Translations under genes and position numbers: made by a program
Part shown: positions 34,796 to 47,121 of the stretch, piece after piece
How the letters are laid out: each line of letters begins with the position of its first letter
Position numbering within the stretch: position 1 is the first letter of the stretch
Assembly: GCA_963714055.1 (NCBI GenBank)
Contig: OY970227.1
Span: 806,001-870,000, forward strand
Length of the DNA stretch: 64,000 nucleotides
Direction: 5' to 3'
Origin: JACDBE01 sp963714055
GTDB lineage: Bacteria; Actinomycetota; Acidimicrobiia; Spongiisociales; UBA5794
The notes under the pieces: model-generated
The model's input: the letters and a program-made list of their open reading frames with translations, nothing else
The model's database searches: none
What the model was told of the DNA's origin: nothing

Positions 34796-34887
34796 CCCGG
34801 GCCGACCTCCGGCAAGTGACCGCGGTCAAACCCGGCGCCGGTCGGCCGTCCTCCCGCAGATGGGGCCCCTACCGCATCGCGGGCCGT
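34796..34887 (+). repeat. Family A hairpin repeat, copy 4, abutting the ssrA promoter
   Basis: CCCGGGCCGACC, a variable interior, GGCGCCGGTCGGCC, then CAGATGGGGCCCCTACC and GCATCGCGGGCCGT. It fills the gap between ssrA and smpB and supplies the sequence upstream of the ssrA -10 box. Confidence 0.7.
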
Positions 34888-34932
34888 GTCATGGTGTCCG
34901 CGGCTCCCGTCCGTGTCAACCGGCCGGGAATT

Positions 34933-35427
34933 TCAACGCCCCCGCGCCCTATCCATCTCCCGGCGTTGCTCGCGCTCCTTGATCCGCTCCCGCTTGTCGA
35001 CGGTGCGGCGGCCCTTGGCCAGCGCCAGCTCGACCTTGGCGTGGCCCCCCGTGAGGTACACCGACAGCGGCACAAGGGTGAGCCCTGCCTCCTTCACCTT
35101 GCCGTCCAGCCGGTCGATCTCCCGCCGGTGGAGCAGGAGCTTCCGGGGGCGTTCCGGGTCGTGCCCGCCGTCGCGGGCGAACTGGTACGGGGCGATGTGG
35201 GCGTTGTTGAGCCATACCTCACCGCGACGGATCTCGGCGTAGGCGTCCTTGAGCTGGAGCTGGCCCGCCCGCACGCTCTTGATCTCAGAGCCGGTGAGCA
35301 CGATGCCGCACTCGAAGCTGTCCACGATCTCGTAGTCGTGTCGCGCCCGGCGGTTGGAGGCCACCACCTTGCGACCGCCCTCCCCGCCCCCGGTGGCGCG
35401 TTTCGACCCCTTGCCGGCCACGTTCAC
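34933..35427 (-). CDS. smpB: SsrA-binding protein SmpB
   Basis: Binds tmRNA and places it in the stalled ribosome. NRRARHDYEIVDSFECGIVL, TGSEIKSVRAGQ, LNNAHIAPY and the basic C-terminal tail (KGRRTVDKRERIKERE) are conserved. 164 aa, with a slightly longer basic N-terminus than usual. GTG overlaps the stop of the M23 gene. ssrA follows 160 bases downstream on the same strand. Confidence 0.96.
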   Translation of the reverse strand: MNVAGKGSKRATGGGEGGRKVVASNRRARHDYEIVDSFECGIVLTGSEIKSVRAGQLQLKDAYAEIRRGEVWLNNAHIAPYQFARDGGHDPERPRKLLLHRREIDRLDGKVKEAGLTLVPLSVYLTGGHAKVELALAKGRRTVDKRERIKEREQRREMDRARGR

Positions 35428-36653
35428 AGGTACCCGGACGGGTCGACCGGGTTGCCGTCGACCCGCACCTCGAAGTGCAGGTGCGGCCCGGTCGACAGCC
35501 CGGTGGAGCCGACGTAGCCGACGGTGTCACCGGCCGACACCGAGTCACCGTACGACACCGCAACCGAGGTCTGGTGGGCATAGAGCGTGGAGACTCCCCC
35601 GCCGTGGTCCACCACGACACAGTTGCCGTAGCCGCCGAACCAGCCGGCGACGATCACCCTGCCCGCCGCCACCGCGCTGATGGGGTCGCCGGAGCCCGCC
35701 GACATGTCCCACCCGGTGTGCATCCGGTAGTAGCCGAGTATCGGGTGCAGCCGGGGGCCGAAACCCGACGTCACCGCCCCGGGGACCGGTCGCACCCAGC
35801 CCGAGGTGGACACCACGGGCCCGGCCGAGGAGGTCTCGGCGTTGATGGCGTCGCGGATCCGGTCCTGCTCGGCCTCGAGTGCCGCCAGCTCACCCTCGAA
35901 GTGGGCGATCTCGCTCTCCACATCGGAGAGCAGCTCGCGCTCCCTGGCCAGCTCCGCCTCGGCGGCCTGCTGGTTGGCGACCTGCTCCTCGAGCAGCTCC
36001 GCCACCCGATCCTCCTCCGCTTTGAGCGCCACCTGCTGGCGCTGGAGGATCCGCTCCTGCCGTTCGCTGGCGGCGATCCAGCGTTGCTCCTGCCGTTGCA
36101 GCGCCTCGAGCTCGAGGAGTGCACGATCGGTCTCCCTGGACACGATCGACAGATACTCCAGACTCACCCCGACATCGGCGAGGTCGGTGGAGGACAGCAC
36201 CAGGAGGGTCTGGTCGCTCCCGCCGGTCATGTAGAGCTGGCGTGCCCAGGTCTCGGCCTGGGAGAGGGTGCCGGCGAGGTCGTCCCTGGTCTCGGCCAGC
36301 TGTGCGTTGAGCAGGTCCAATGTCTCCTGCACGGTGACGATACGGGCCCGCTGGTCGGTCACCGCCTGCCGGGCGGTCGACAGGTCGGTGCTCACCTCGG
36401 CGACCCGGTCCAGCAGGGAGTCGACCCGGCCCCTGGTATCGACGACCTCGGCGGCGAGGTCGGAGCGCTGCCCTTCGGCGGCTTCGATGCTGGCGGCGAC
36501 CCCGTCGAGCTGCGCGCTGACCTCGGCCAGGTCCTCCTCGAGGTCGTCAGCGGTGGCCGGCACCGCGGCCAGCAGCGTGAAGACGAGGGCGACCGCCGTC
36601 AGGAGGACGGTTGTCCTTCCGGTCCCACCGGGGGCCGCCGATCGACATCTCAC
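35424..36653 (-). CDS. M23 peptidoglycan hydrolase with coiled coil, FtsEX partner
   Basis: Secreted murein hydrolase. A signal peptide (TAVALVFTLLAAVPATA then DD) is followed by about 230 residues of coiled coil (many Glu/Gln/Leu heptads), then a LytM/M23 domain. The zinc ligands are visible: HTGWDM and HLHFEV, with GFGPRLHP at its start. FtsEX is known to activate such coiled-coil hydrolases (EnvC, PcsB, RipC), and this gene lies directly after ftsX, so cell-separation work is the likely role. 409 aa from GTG 36653. Confidence 0.9.
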   Translation of the reverse strand: MRCRSAAPGGTGRTTVLLTAVALVFTLLAAVPATADDLEEDLAEVSAQLDGVAASIEAAEGQRSDLAAEVVDTRGRVDSLLDRVAEVSTDLSTARQAVTDQRARIVTVQETLDLLNAQLAETRDDLAGTLSQAETWARQLYMTGGSDQTLLVLSSTDLADVGVSLEYLSIVSRETDRALLELEALQRQEQRWIAASERQERILQRQQVALKAEEDRVAELLEEQVANQQAAEAELARERELLSDVESEIAHFEGELAALEAEQDRIRDAINAETSSAGPVVSTSGWVRPVPGAVTSGFGPRLHPILGYYRMHTGWDMSAGSGDPISAVAAGRVIVAGWFGGYGNCVVVDHGGGVSTLYAHQTSVAVSYGDSVSAGDTVGYVGSTGLSTGPHLHFEVRVDGNPVDPSGYL

Positions 36654-36703
36654 GATTGCACCTCGCCGTAGGCCGAACCGTTGATGAGCTCTTCAGAGCC
36701 CGG

Positions 36704-37581
36704 TCACGTCTTCAGATACCGATGGACCGCCAAGCTGAGACTCGAGCCCACCAACCCGACCAGAACCCCGAACAGGAGGGTGATGATGGACCAGCGGGCG
36801 AGGAACTCGGAACCGATGTCGATGGTGATGAACTCGGGAAGGGTGGTCAGCCGCTCCAGGGCGACTCGATACACCCCGACGGCGACCACGATGGCGAGAC
36901 CGGCGCCGAGCAGCCCCTCCAACATGCCCTCGAGGATGAAGGGGACCCGCACGTACCAGTTGGAGGCGCCGACCAGGCGCATGATCTCGATCTCTTCGCG
37001 CCGGGCGTAGATCGCCATCTGGATGGTGTTGGCGATGAGCGCCACGGCGGCGATGCCGAGGGCGACCGACAGGATGGAGAACACCACCCGCAACCCGTCG
37101 CGCAGCGCCGCCAGGGCGGCGATCTGCGGCCCGGCAGTGATGATGTTGCTCACCCCGGGCGAGCTCTGCAGCCGCTGGACGATGGGGTCGTACTGGTCGA
37201 GGTCCACCGGCCGCACCCGGATGGAGGCGGGGAGGATGCCGGGGCGTTCTTCGATGAGCCGTTTGGCGCTCGAGTTGTTGGCCAGCATCTCCAGCGCCTC
37301 CTGCTGGGCGTCGGCCTTCGAGAAGATGATCACCTCGGCCACGTCTTCCCAACTCGCCACTTCATCGCGCAACGCCTCGACGTCGCGGAACTCGTCGCGG
37401 AGGAAGGCGATGACCCGGACGTCCTGCTCCCAGCGCACCGTGTTGATGCGGGCGATCTCCCCGAATATCAGCGTCCCGAACATGAGCTGCAGCGAGATGA
37501 ACACGGCGAGGATGGCGCCCAGCACCACCAGGCCGTTGCGCCTGATGTTGTTGAAGGCCTCCATGAGAACGTACTGGATGC

Positions 37582-37585
<4 letters not shown>
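36704..37585 (-). CDS. ftsX: Cell division permease FtsX
   Basis: Four-helix membrane subunit of FtsEX. It starts MSIQYVLMEAFNNIRRNGL with one helix, has an extracellular domain (about residues 48-165) that contacts hydrolases, and ends with three more helices. RREEIEIMRLVGASNWYVR is the conserved FtsX loop. 293 aa. ATG overlaps the ftsE stop by 4 bases. Confidence 0.95.
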
Positions 37586-38568
<983 letters not shown>

Positions 38569-38684
38569 CGGTCCTCGCTCGGGATGGGATAGCGCGGCCG
38601 GGCCCCAGTTGTCATGGTCGGCCCCTACTCCCGGCGTCCGATGCTACCGACGGCCCGGGCCAACACCAAGCTTCTGGGCTCCTG

Positions 38685-38780
38685 CCCGGGCCGACCGGCG
38701 CCAGGATCACCAGCCACAGATGCCGAAGGGCGCCGGTCGGCCCTCCTCCGCAGATGGGGCCCCTACCCCATCGTGGCCGT
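38685..38780 (+). repeat. Family A hairpin repeat, copy 5
   Basis: CCCGGGCCGACC, variable interior, GGCGCCGGTCGGCC, TCCTCC, CAGATGGGGCCCCTACC, CCATCGTGGCCGT. It lies in the 234-base gap between ftsE and prfB, close to the prfB stop. The remaining bases of the gap hold only a possible ftsE promoter (TAGCAT, minus, near 38645). Confidence 0.7.
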
Positions 38781-38802
38781 ACCGTTGCCCGGGCAGTGGC
38801 GG

Positions 38803-39910
38803 CTACCCGTGCCTGGACCTCCGCCACTGGAGGTAGGCGTCCATGAAGACGTCGAGGTCGCCGTCGAGCACCCCGTCGACGTTCCCCACCTCGGTGTCGG
38901 TGCGCAGGTCCTTGACCATCTGGTACGGCTGCAGCACGTAGGAGCGGATCTGCCGCCCCCAGCCCGCCTCGGTCTGCTCTCCGCGAATGGCGTCGATCTC
39001 GGCCTGCTGCTGTTGCCGGGCATGCTCGGCCAGCCGCGAGGCGAGGATCTGCAACGCCCGGTTCTTGTTCTGGAGCTGGGACCGCTCGTTCTGGACGGCG
39101 ACGACGATCCCGGTGGGCAGGTGGGTGATCCGCACCGCCGAGTCGGACGTGTTGACGTGCTGGCCGCCGGCGCCCTGGGAGCGGTAGGTGTCGATGCGCA
39201 GGTCGTCCTCCTCGATCTCCACATCGCCCAGCTCGACCTCAGGCACCACGTCGACGCCGGCGAACGACGTGTGACGCCTCGACTGCGAGTCGAACGGGCT
39301 TATCCGGACGAGCCGGTGGACCCCCCGCTCGCTCTCGAAGGTGCCGTAGGCGTGGTCGCCCTTGACGGTGATCGTGGCCGACTTGATGCCGGCCTCCTCG
39401 CCGGGCGAGACCTCGTCGATCTCGAAGCCGAGCTTCGACCGCTCGAGGTAGCGGAGGTACATCCGCAGCAGCATCTCCGCCCAGTCGGAGGCGTCGACCC
39501 CGCCGGCCCCGGCGTGGATACTCACGATGGCGGCGCGGTCGTCATAGTCGCCGAAGAAGAGCGTCTCCCGCTCCAGCCGGGCCAGCTCGGATTGGAGGTC
39601 GACCAGCTCCTGGCGAGCCTCCGCCTCGGTGCCGGCATCGTCCTCGTCCTGGGCGAGGTCGAGCAGCACCTCGGCATCCTCGAGTCGACCGGCGAGCCCG
39701 GTCACCAGGGCGATGGTGGACTCATGGCGGGCCAGTTGCCTGGTGACTTCGAGGGCTCGCTCCTGGTCGTCCCAGAGATCGGGGGCGGAAGCGGCTGCCC
39801 TCAGCTCCTCGACCTCGGCCAGCTTGCCGTCGACGTCAAAGGAACCTCCGGGCGTCGTCGAGCCTGGCCTGGAGCTCCTTGAGCCGAGCGCGGGGGTCGA
39901 AGTCGTTCAT
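38803..39910 (-). CDS. prfB: Peptide chain release factor 2 with programmed +1 frameshift
   Basis: Recognises UGA and UAA and releases the polypeptide. Translation starts at ATG 39910 and after 24 codons meets TGA (39836-39838) in CGGAGGTTCCTTTGAC. This is the classic RF2 site CTT-TGA-C with an SD-like GGAGG just upstream; a +1 slip on CTT gives the full protein. The span is 3n+1 bases (368 residues). The main frame has the RF2 codon-recognition SPF (ISPFDSQSRRHTS) and the catalytic GGQ (GAGGQHVNTSDSAV). Low RF2 raises slippage, so the gene regulates itself. Confidence 0.97.
39836..39845 (-). promoter_or_regulatory. RF2 programmed frameshift site
   Basis: CTTTGAC (39835-39841 on the minus strand) preceded by GGAGG, the internal SD that promotes the +1 slip. 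The in-frame TGA is itself decoded by RF2. Confidence 0.95.
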
Positions 39911-39920
39911 TGAGCACAGA

Positions 39921-40003
39921 GGCTACGCCATCGGGCGGAGACTCGGCGATGGGGGCTGGGGGTCCCCATCGCACAGCGATGAGCCGTCAGGCGAAGAGCC
40001 ATG
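39921..40003 (-). repeat. Family B hairpin repeat, minus-oriented copy
   Basis: On the minus strand this reads CATGGCTCTTCGCCTGACGG, then CATCGCTGTGCGATGGGG, CCCCCATCGCCGAG and ends GATGGCGTAGCC. It matches the 84-base tandem repeats at 32404/32495 with about ten differences. It fills the gap between secA and prfB. Confidence 0.75.
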
Positions 40004-40008
40004 ATCAG

Positions 40009-42681
<2,673 letters not shown>

Positions 42682-42757
42682 GACCTCGGGATGATATCGG
42701 GCGGCGCGGCGCTAGCGGGCCGTAGCCTCGGCTTCGAGGGTCGTCGGCGGCTCGTGC

Positions 42758-43297
42758 TCAGGCGGCGACGATGAGCCCCAGGTTCCCATCCTTGCGGTGG
42801 TAGAGCACGGAGTGCGACCCGGTCTCGGCATCGAGGAAGAAGAAGAAGCCGTGACCGAGGAGGTCCATCTCCAGCGTGGCCTCGCCGACGGTCATGGGCC
42901 GCAGCTCGAACCGCTTGGTGCGGACCAGTGGACCGGGGCCGGCCGAGGCCACGGTGTCCTCCGAGGGGGCAGGGGCGGGGTCGCCGTGGCGCCGGGACCG
43001 CTGCACCAGCCGTTCCTTCAGCCGTCGCAGCTGCTGTTCGAACTTGTCGACGGCGAGGTCGAGGGCGGAGCGCTCGTCGCCGGCCGACGCCTCGACCCGA
43101 ACCGTGTGGCCCTTGGTACGGGTGGTGATCTCGACCCGGTGGCGGCCCGCGATCCTCGGGTTCCGCCACTCGGTGAACTCGACGTCGGCGTTGGCCCCGT
43201 CGCCGAAGATGCGACCGGCGTGGCCGACCTTCTCCTCGGCGGCGAGCCGGATCGCCTCGCTCACCTGCATGTTCTTACCGTGCACCTGAACGTCCAA
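42758..43297 (-). CDS. hpf: Ribosome hibernation promoting factor, long form
   Basis: Dimerises idle ribosomes into 100S particles. The N-terminal YfiA/HPF domain begins LDVQVHGKNMQVSEAIR, and the C-terminal dimerisation domain reads KRFELRPMTVGEATLEMDLL, HGFFFFLDAETGSHSVLYHR. The start is TTG 43297, set by AAAGGAGG 7 bases upstream; the reading frame extends further but only as arginine-rich shadow. 179 aa. Confidence 0.92.
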   Translation of the reverse strand: MDVQVHGKNMQVSEAIRLAAEEKVGHAGRIFGDGANADVEFTEWRNPRIAGRHRVEITTRTKGHTVRVEASAGDERSALDLAVDKFEQQLRRLKERLVQRSRRHGDPAPAPSEDTVASAGPGPLVRTKRFELRPMTVGEATLEMDLLGHGFFFFLDAETGSHSVLYHRKDGNLGLIVAA

Positions 43298-43326
43298 CGA
43301 GGTCCCTCCTTTGATGCGGGCGAGAA

Positions 43327-43352
43327 GCAGGTGCCCGCCAGGGGGCACCTGC
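43327..43352 (-). terminator. Hairpin between comF and hpf
   Basis: GCAGGTGCCC / GGGCACCTGC, a 10-bp stem with a 6-base loop, 30 bases before the hpf start. It may end comF transcription or act on hpf expression. Confidence 0.5.
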
Positions 43353-43467
43353 ACGGACAAATCAGAAAGACGCCGACGGGACGGCCACTCGAGGGCGGGT
43401 CGGGTCGAGCGTGGCTTCGGGCAGTCGTGGCGTGCCGGACGGGTGGACCTGGAGAGTCCGGACCCGA

Positions 43468-44073
43468 TCACGCCACCTCCCGGTTCGTCGAGGCCTCAGG
43501 CCTCGCCACCACCCTGATGCTACTCGGCGCCGTGGCGACGAGACAGAGGCGGACGACCCCTTCACAGGCACCTGCAGCGGCATCCAGCGTGGTGCCCGAG
43601 GTGGCCACGTCGTCGACCAGCACCCAGCCCGGATCCGGAGCCGCCAGCAGGCGGAAGGCAGGGGTCGAACGCCGGTCGTCGCCGCGCCCGGCGTGTCGGG
43701 GCCACCACCATCCCGCGGCCAGCGCTCCCACCACCGGGATCCCGGTGCGCCGGCTGACTGCCTCCGCCAGCCATCGGGCCGGGTCGATCCCGTACCGCCA
43801 GCGCCGCCCGCGTGCCCGCGGCACCGGGACCAGCGCCGTCGCCGATCCGGGCAGCATGTCGGCCATGCCTTCCCCCAGCACCTCGGCGGCAACCGGCATC
43901 GCCTGGTACTTGAGTCGGTGCACCAGCACGCGCCCGGTGCCGTGGTGGGCAGACCCGGCGGCCACCAGCAGCCCGCCCGGCGTGAGGAACCGCCTGCCCG
44001 GTCCCAGGGAGCAACGACAGCGTGCGCACAACGGCGCCGCGCCGACGATCCCGCAGACGACACATCCGATCAT
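43468..44073 (-). CDS. comF: ComF family phosphoribosyltransferase-like protein
   Basis: ComF-type protein with an N-terminal zinc ribbon (CVVCG and CARCR) and a PRTase fold (VLVDDVATSGTTLDAA, the PRPP loop). LKYQ and VPVPRARGRRWRYG are conserved. In other bacteria ComF helps DNA uptake; the role here is unproven. ATG 44073 (start MIGCVVCG) is preferred over upstream 44142. 201 aa. Confidence 0.85.
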   Translation of the reverse strand: MIGCVVCGIVGAAPLCARCRCSLGPGRRFLTPGGLLVAAGSAHHGTGRVLVHRLKYQAMPVAAEVLGEGMADMLPGSATALVPVPRARGRRWRYGIDPARWLAEAVSRRTGIPVVGALAAGWWWPRHAGRGDDRRSTPAFRLLAAPDPGWVLVDDVATSGTTLDAAAGACEGVVRLCLVATAPSSIRVVARPEASTNREVA

Positions 44074-44244
44074 GTCCGAGATGGTGCCCGGCGGCTGTGA
44101 CACGAACGTCTCGGGTTTGAGGAACGGCCCGGGACCCTCCACTCGATGACCGGTTGACGCCGTAGCGACGACCGGCCGCCGGCGGGCCAGGAGATTCCTC
44201 CCGGTCGTCAGGTCGAGGGGCTGTTTTCTGTCATAGCGTCGTGG

Positions 44245-44250
44245 TATAAC
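44245..44250 (+). promoter_or_regulatory. -10 element of the HNH gene
   Basis: TATAAC, 6 bases before the ATG at 44257. No SD sequence is present; a leaderless mRNA is likely, and the SOS box below overlaps both the -10 end and the start codon. Confidence 0.6.
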
Positions 44251-44264
44251 GAACGTATGTTCGA
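44249..44264 (+). promoter_or_regulatory. LexA (SOS) box over the HNH gene start
   Basis: ACGAACGTATGTTCGA matches the actinobacterial LexA consensus TCGAAC-N4-GTTCGA at 11 of 12 defined positions. Its centre contains the ATG of the DUF222-HNH gene. In mycobacteria, several 13E12-type DUF222 genes are reported LexA targets, so DNA-damage control is likely. Confidence 0.75.
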
Positions 44265-45464
44265 TACACCGTCAGACAGCGCCGATACCCGCACCACTGC
44301 GGCCCGGATCGAGGCCTGGGAGCGGGAGCTGGTCGGGTTGGAAGCCGAGATCACCCAACGCCGCGCCGCCCAGGTCGAGTTGCTCCGCAAGCTGGACCGC
44401 CACCAGGTGGATGCCGGGGCGGGGATGCGCACCATGGGTGACTGGGTATCCGCCCACCTCGACGTGTCCTCCCAGACCGCCAACCGGCTGTGGCAACTGG
44501 CCAGAGCCGGCAACGAGCGGATCGACACCCTGATGGCCGGCGGTCGCTGCGGCCTGGACCGTGCCGCGGTGCTGGTCAAGCTCCACGCCGCCGGGGTGAA
44601 TGACGGACCAGTTGGGTGACCCGACAGCCATCCGGTTCTCGCTGGGACGGTTGTACGGGTTGCTGGAGCGGGTCCGGTCCTTCACCCACCATGACGAACG
44701 GAATGCGTTCGAGCACCGGTACCTGGTGATCCAACCCACCCTCGACGACGCCGCCTACAAACTATGGGGACTCCTCCCCGGCGTCGACGGGCACGTCATC
44801 GCCGCCGCCTTGCACAAACGAGAAACCGAACTCCCCGTCCTCCCCGGTGAAGGGAACGGTCAGGGGCAACGCCGCGCCGACGCCCTCACCGCCATCTGCC
44901 TCGACACCCTCACCGCACACACCGGATCAGACACCGGTGACGGTGACCAGACCCGGGCGGTCACCGTCGCCGAAGTCTTCGTCGACGCCGGCCTCGCCAC
45001 CCACGACGGTGGCGAAACCGGTGCCACCCTGCCGTCCGGGGTCAAAGTCGGTCCCAACACCCTCGCCGAGATCCTCTGCGGCGGGCGGGATGCGGGTGAT
45101 CGCCGTCGACGGGCTCCACCCCGTCGCCTACACCGACCGCACCGACACCATCCCCCCGGTCATACGCCGGTTCGTGCAATGGCGGGACATGGGTCAATGC
45201 TCCATTGCCGGCTGTCACAGCCGCTACCGGATCCAACCCCACCACATCCGAGAACGACACCAAGGCGGCAACCACGACCCCGACAACCTGGTCAGCCTCT
45301 GCTGGTACCACCACCACGTCGCCATCCACCAACTCGGCTACACCATCGACCCCGACACACCCACCCACCGACGACGGCTCCTCTCCCCCCGCCAACCCAC
45401 CGGGCCACCCCTCCGCGACACCATCACCCGAAACCCACCAGTCGCCATCGCCACCGCCGCATAG
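44257..45464 (+). pseudogene. DUF222-HNH endonuclease (13E12 type), two frameshifts
   Basis: N-terminal DUF222 (MGDWVSAHLDVSSQTANRLW, LVKLHAAGV) and C-terminal HNH nuclease (CSIAGCHSRYRIQPHHI, NLVSLCWYHHHVAIHQ) with the zinc/catalytic Cys and His residues intact. The frame shifts twice: an extra G near 44610 ends the first piece at 44619, and a second extra G near 45085 moves the HNH part into the third frame. The span is 3n+2 bases, consistent with two insertions. Removing them joins ...HAAGVNDDQLGDPTAIRFSL and ...EILCGGGMRVIAVDGL. Either consensus errors or a recent knock-out. Confidence 0.85.
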
Positions 45465-45597
45465 CCGAAGTCGAGAAGCCAGAACCCGAGCGAGGACCTT
45501 GCGTCGCAGGGAGCCGCATTGCATGCGGTTCCGCAGGCCGGCGCCGGACCATCACCCTCACCGGTCCTGTGGTCACGTGAGCAGTAGCGTGTGGGTG

Positions 45598-45828
45598 ATG
45601 ACCGGCACCCACATACGCGACGACGGCTGGGTTCTCCTCAGCGATGCAGTCGACCATCACCTACAGCCGACGAACGTCGTCCATCACATCAGCGGCTGCG
45701 ACGTCAACAACGGCCGCAACAAGCTCTATGAGGGAACGGCAGAGCAAGTCAAGGGCAAGCGGCACTGCAAGAACTGCGAGGCAAAACTGGCTCGCATGTC
45801 GCGGACCCCGGCGTCGAACAACCGCTGA
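45598..45828 (+). CDS. Small His/Cys-rich protein
   Basis: 76 aa from ATG 45598 (GTG 45577 is also in frame). It has VVHHISGCDVNNGRNKLY and a CKNCEAKL motif with a preceding His, which together could bind zinc. Base composition is less GC-rich than its neighbours, hinting at later arrival. No family was recognised. The stop lies 15 bases before the converging ahcY stop. Confidence 0.4.
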   Translation: MTGTHIRDDGWVLLSDAVDHHLQPTNVVHHISGCDVNNGRNKLYEGTAEQVKGKRHCKNCEAKLARMSRTPASNNR

Positions 45829-45843
45829 GACCGCCAGGCAGCC

Positions 45844-47094
45844 CTACTGGGTGCCTTCCTGCCAGCTCTGCAGGTAGCGCTCCTGCTCTGCGGTGAGCTG
45901 CTCGAGACCGCCGCCCATCGCCTCCAGCTTGAGCCGGGCCACTTCGCGGTCGAGCTCGCCCGGCAGCACGTACACGTCCGGCGCCAGCGACTCACCCTGT
46001 TGCACCAGCCATTCGGCGGCCAGCGCCTGGTCGGCGAACGACATGTCCATGACGTCGGCGGGATGGCCCTCGGCGGCTCCGAGGTTGACCAACCGCCCCT
46101 CGGCGACCACCAGTAGGCGACGGCCGTCCGGCAGGGTGTACTCGCGCAGGTTGGGACGGAGCTCGCGGTTGGAGTCGGCCAGCGCATCCAGGGCGGCGAG
46201 GTCGATCTCCACGTCGAAGTGCCCGGCGTTGGCCAGGATCACCGAGTCCTTCATCGTGACGAAGTGCTCCTCCCGGATCACGTGGATGTTGCCGGTGGCG
46301 GTGATGAACACGTCACCGATGGGAGCGGCCTCCTCCATCGACATCACCCGGTGCCCTGCCATCGCCGCAGACAGCGCCCGCACCGGGTCGACCTCGGTCA
46401 CCACGGTGTTGGCACCGAGCCCGGCGGCCCGCTCGGAGATCCCCCACCCGCAGTCGCCATATCCGGCGATGACCACGGTGCGCCCGGCGAAGAGGATGTT
46501 GGAGGCACGCAGGATGCCGTCGAGCGACGACTGCCCGGTGCCGTGGCGGTTGTCGAAGAGGTGCTTGGTGTCCGAGTCGTTGACGGCTACCACTGGGTAT
46601 CGCAGCACCCCGTCGGCGGCCATGGCCCGCAGCCGGATGACCCCTGTCGTGGTCTCCTCCAGCCCGCCGAGGACCGGCTGGTCGCTGCGCTCCTTGTGGA
46701 GCACGGTGGTGGTGTCGGCGCCGTCGTCGAAGACGATGTCCGGCTTGTGGTCGAGCACTGCGTGGATGTGCCGGTAGAAGGTGTCCGAGTCCTCACCCCG
46801 CACCGCGAAGACCGGGATGCCGGCGGCCACCAGCGATGCCGCCACGTCGTCCTGGGTGGACAACGGGTTCGAGGCGCACAGGGCTACCGCCGCCCCACCC
46901 GCACGTAGCGTCAGCATGAGGTTGGCGGTCTCGCTGGTGACGTGCATGCACGCCCCGACGGTGATGCCTGCCAGCGGCTGTTCCTCCTCGAAACGCTCCC
47001 GGATGGCGGCCAGCACCGGCATTCGCCGCGCCGCCCACTCGATGCGGCGGTCACCCAGCTCGGCCAGATCGTGGTCGGCGATGTCGTAGTCCAC
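45844..47094 (-). CDS. ahcY: Adenosylhomocysteinase
   Basis: Hydrolyses S-adenosylhomocysteine and so relieves inhibition of methyltransferases. The NAD site is GYGDCGWG, and VNDSDTKHLFDNRHGTGQS and ETTTGVIRLRAM carry catalytic Lys, Asp, Asn and Glu/Thr residues. 416 aa, the shorter archaeal/thermophile-like form lacking the insertion and C-terminal Lys-Tyr end of the longer enzymes. GTG 47094 follows GGAGGAGGA. Downstream of PGI/PMI on the same strand, gap 27 bases. Confidence 0.95.
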   Translation of the reverse strand: MDYDIADHDLAELGDRRIEWAARRMPVLAAIRERFEEEQPLAGITVGACMHVTSETANLMLTLRAGGAAVALCASNPLSTQDDVAASLVAAGIPVFAVRGEDSDTFYRHIHAVLDHKPDIVFDDGADTTTVLHKERSDQPVLGGLEETTTGVIRLRAMAADGVLRYPVVAVNDSDTKHLFDNRHGTGQSSLDGILRASNILFAGRTVVIAGYGDCGWGISERAAGLGANTVVTEVDPVRALSAAMAGHRVMSMEEAAPIGDVFITATGNIHVIREEHFVTMKDSVILANAGHFDVEIDLAALDALADSNRELRPNLREYTLPDGRRLLVVAEGRLVNLGAAEGHPADVMDMSFADQALAAEWLVQQGESLAPDVYVLPGELDREVARLKLEAMGGGLEQLTAEQERYLQSWQEGTQ

Positions 47095-47121
47095 GTCTCG
47101 TTCCTCCTCCAGCGACTGTTC

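Noticed and set aside
45844..47094. SAM/SAH riboswitch upstream of ahcY
   Set aside because: Only 27 bases separate ahcY from the upstream gene, too few for a riboswitch, and no consensus was seen.
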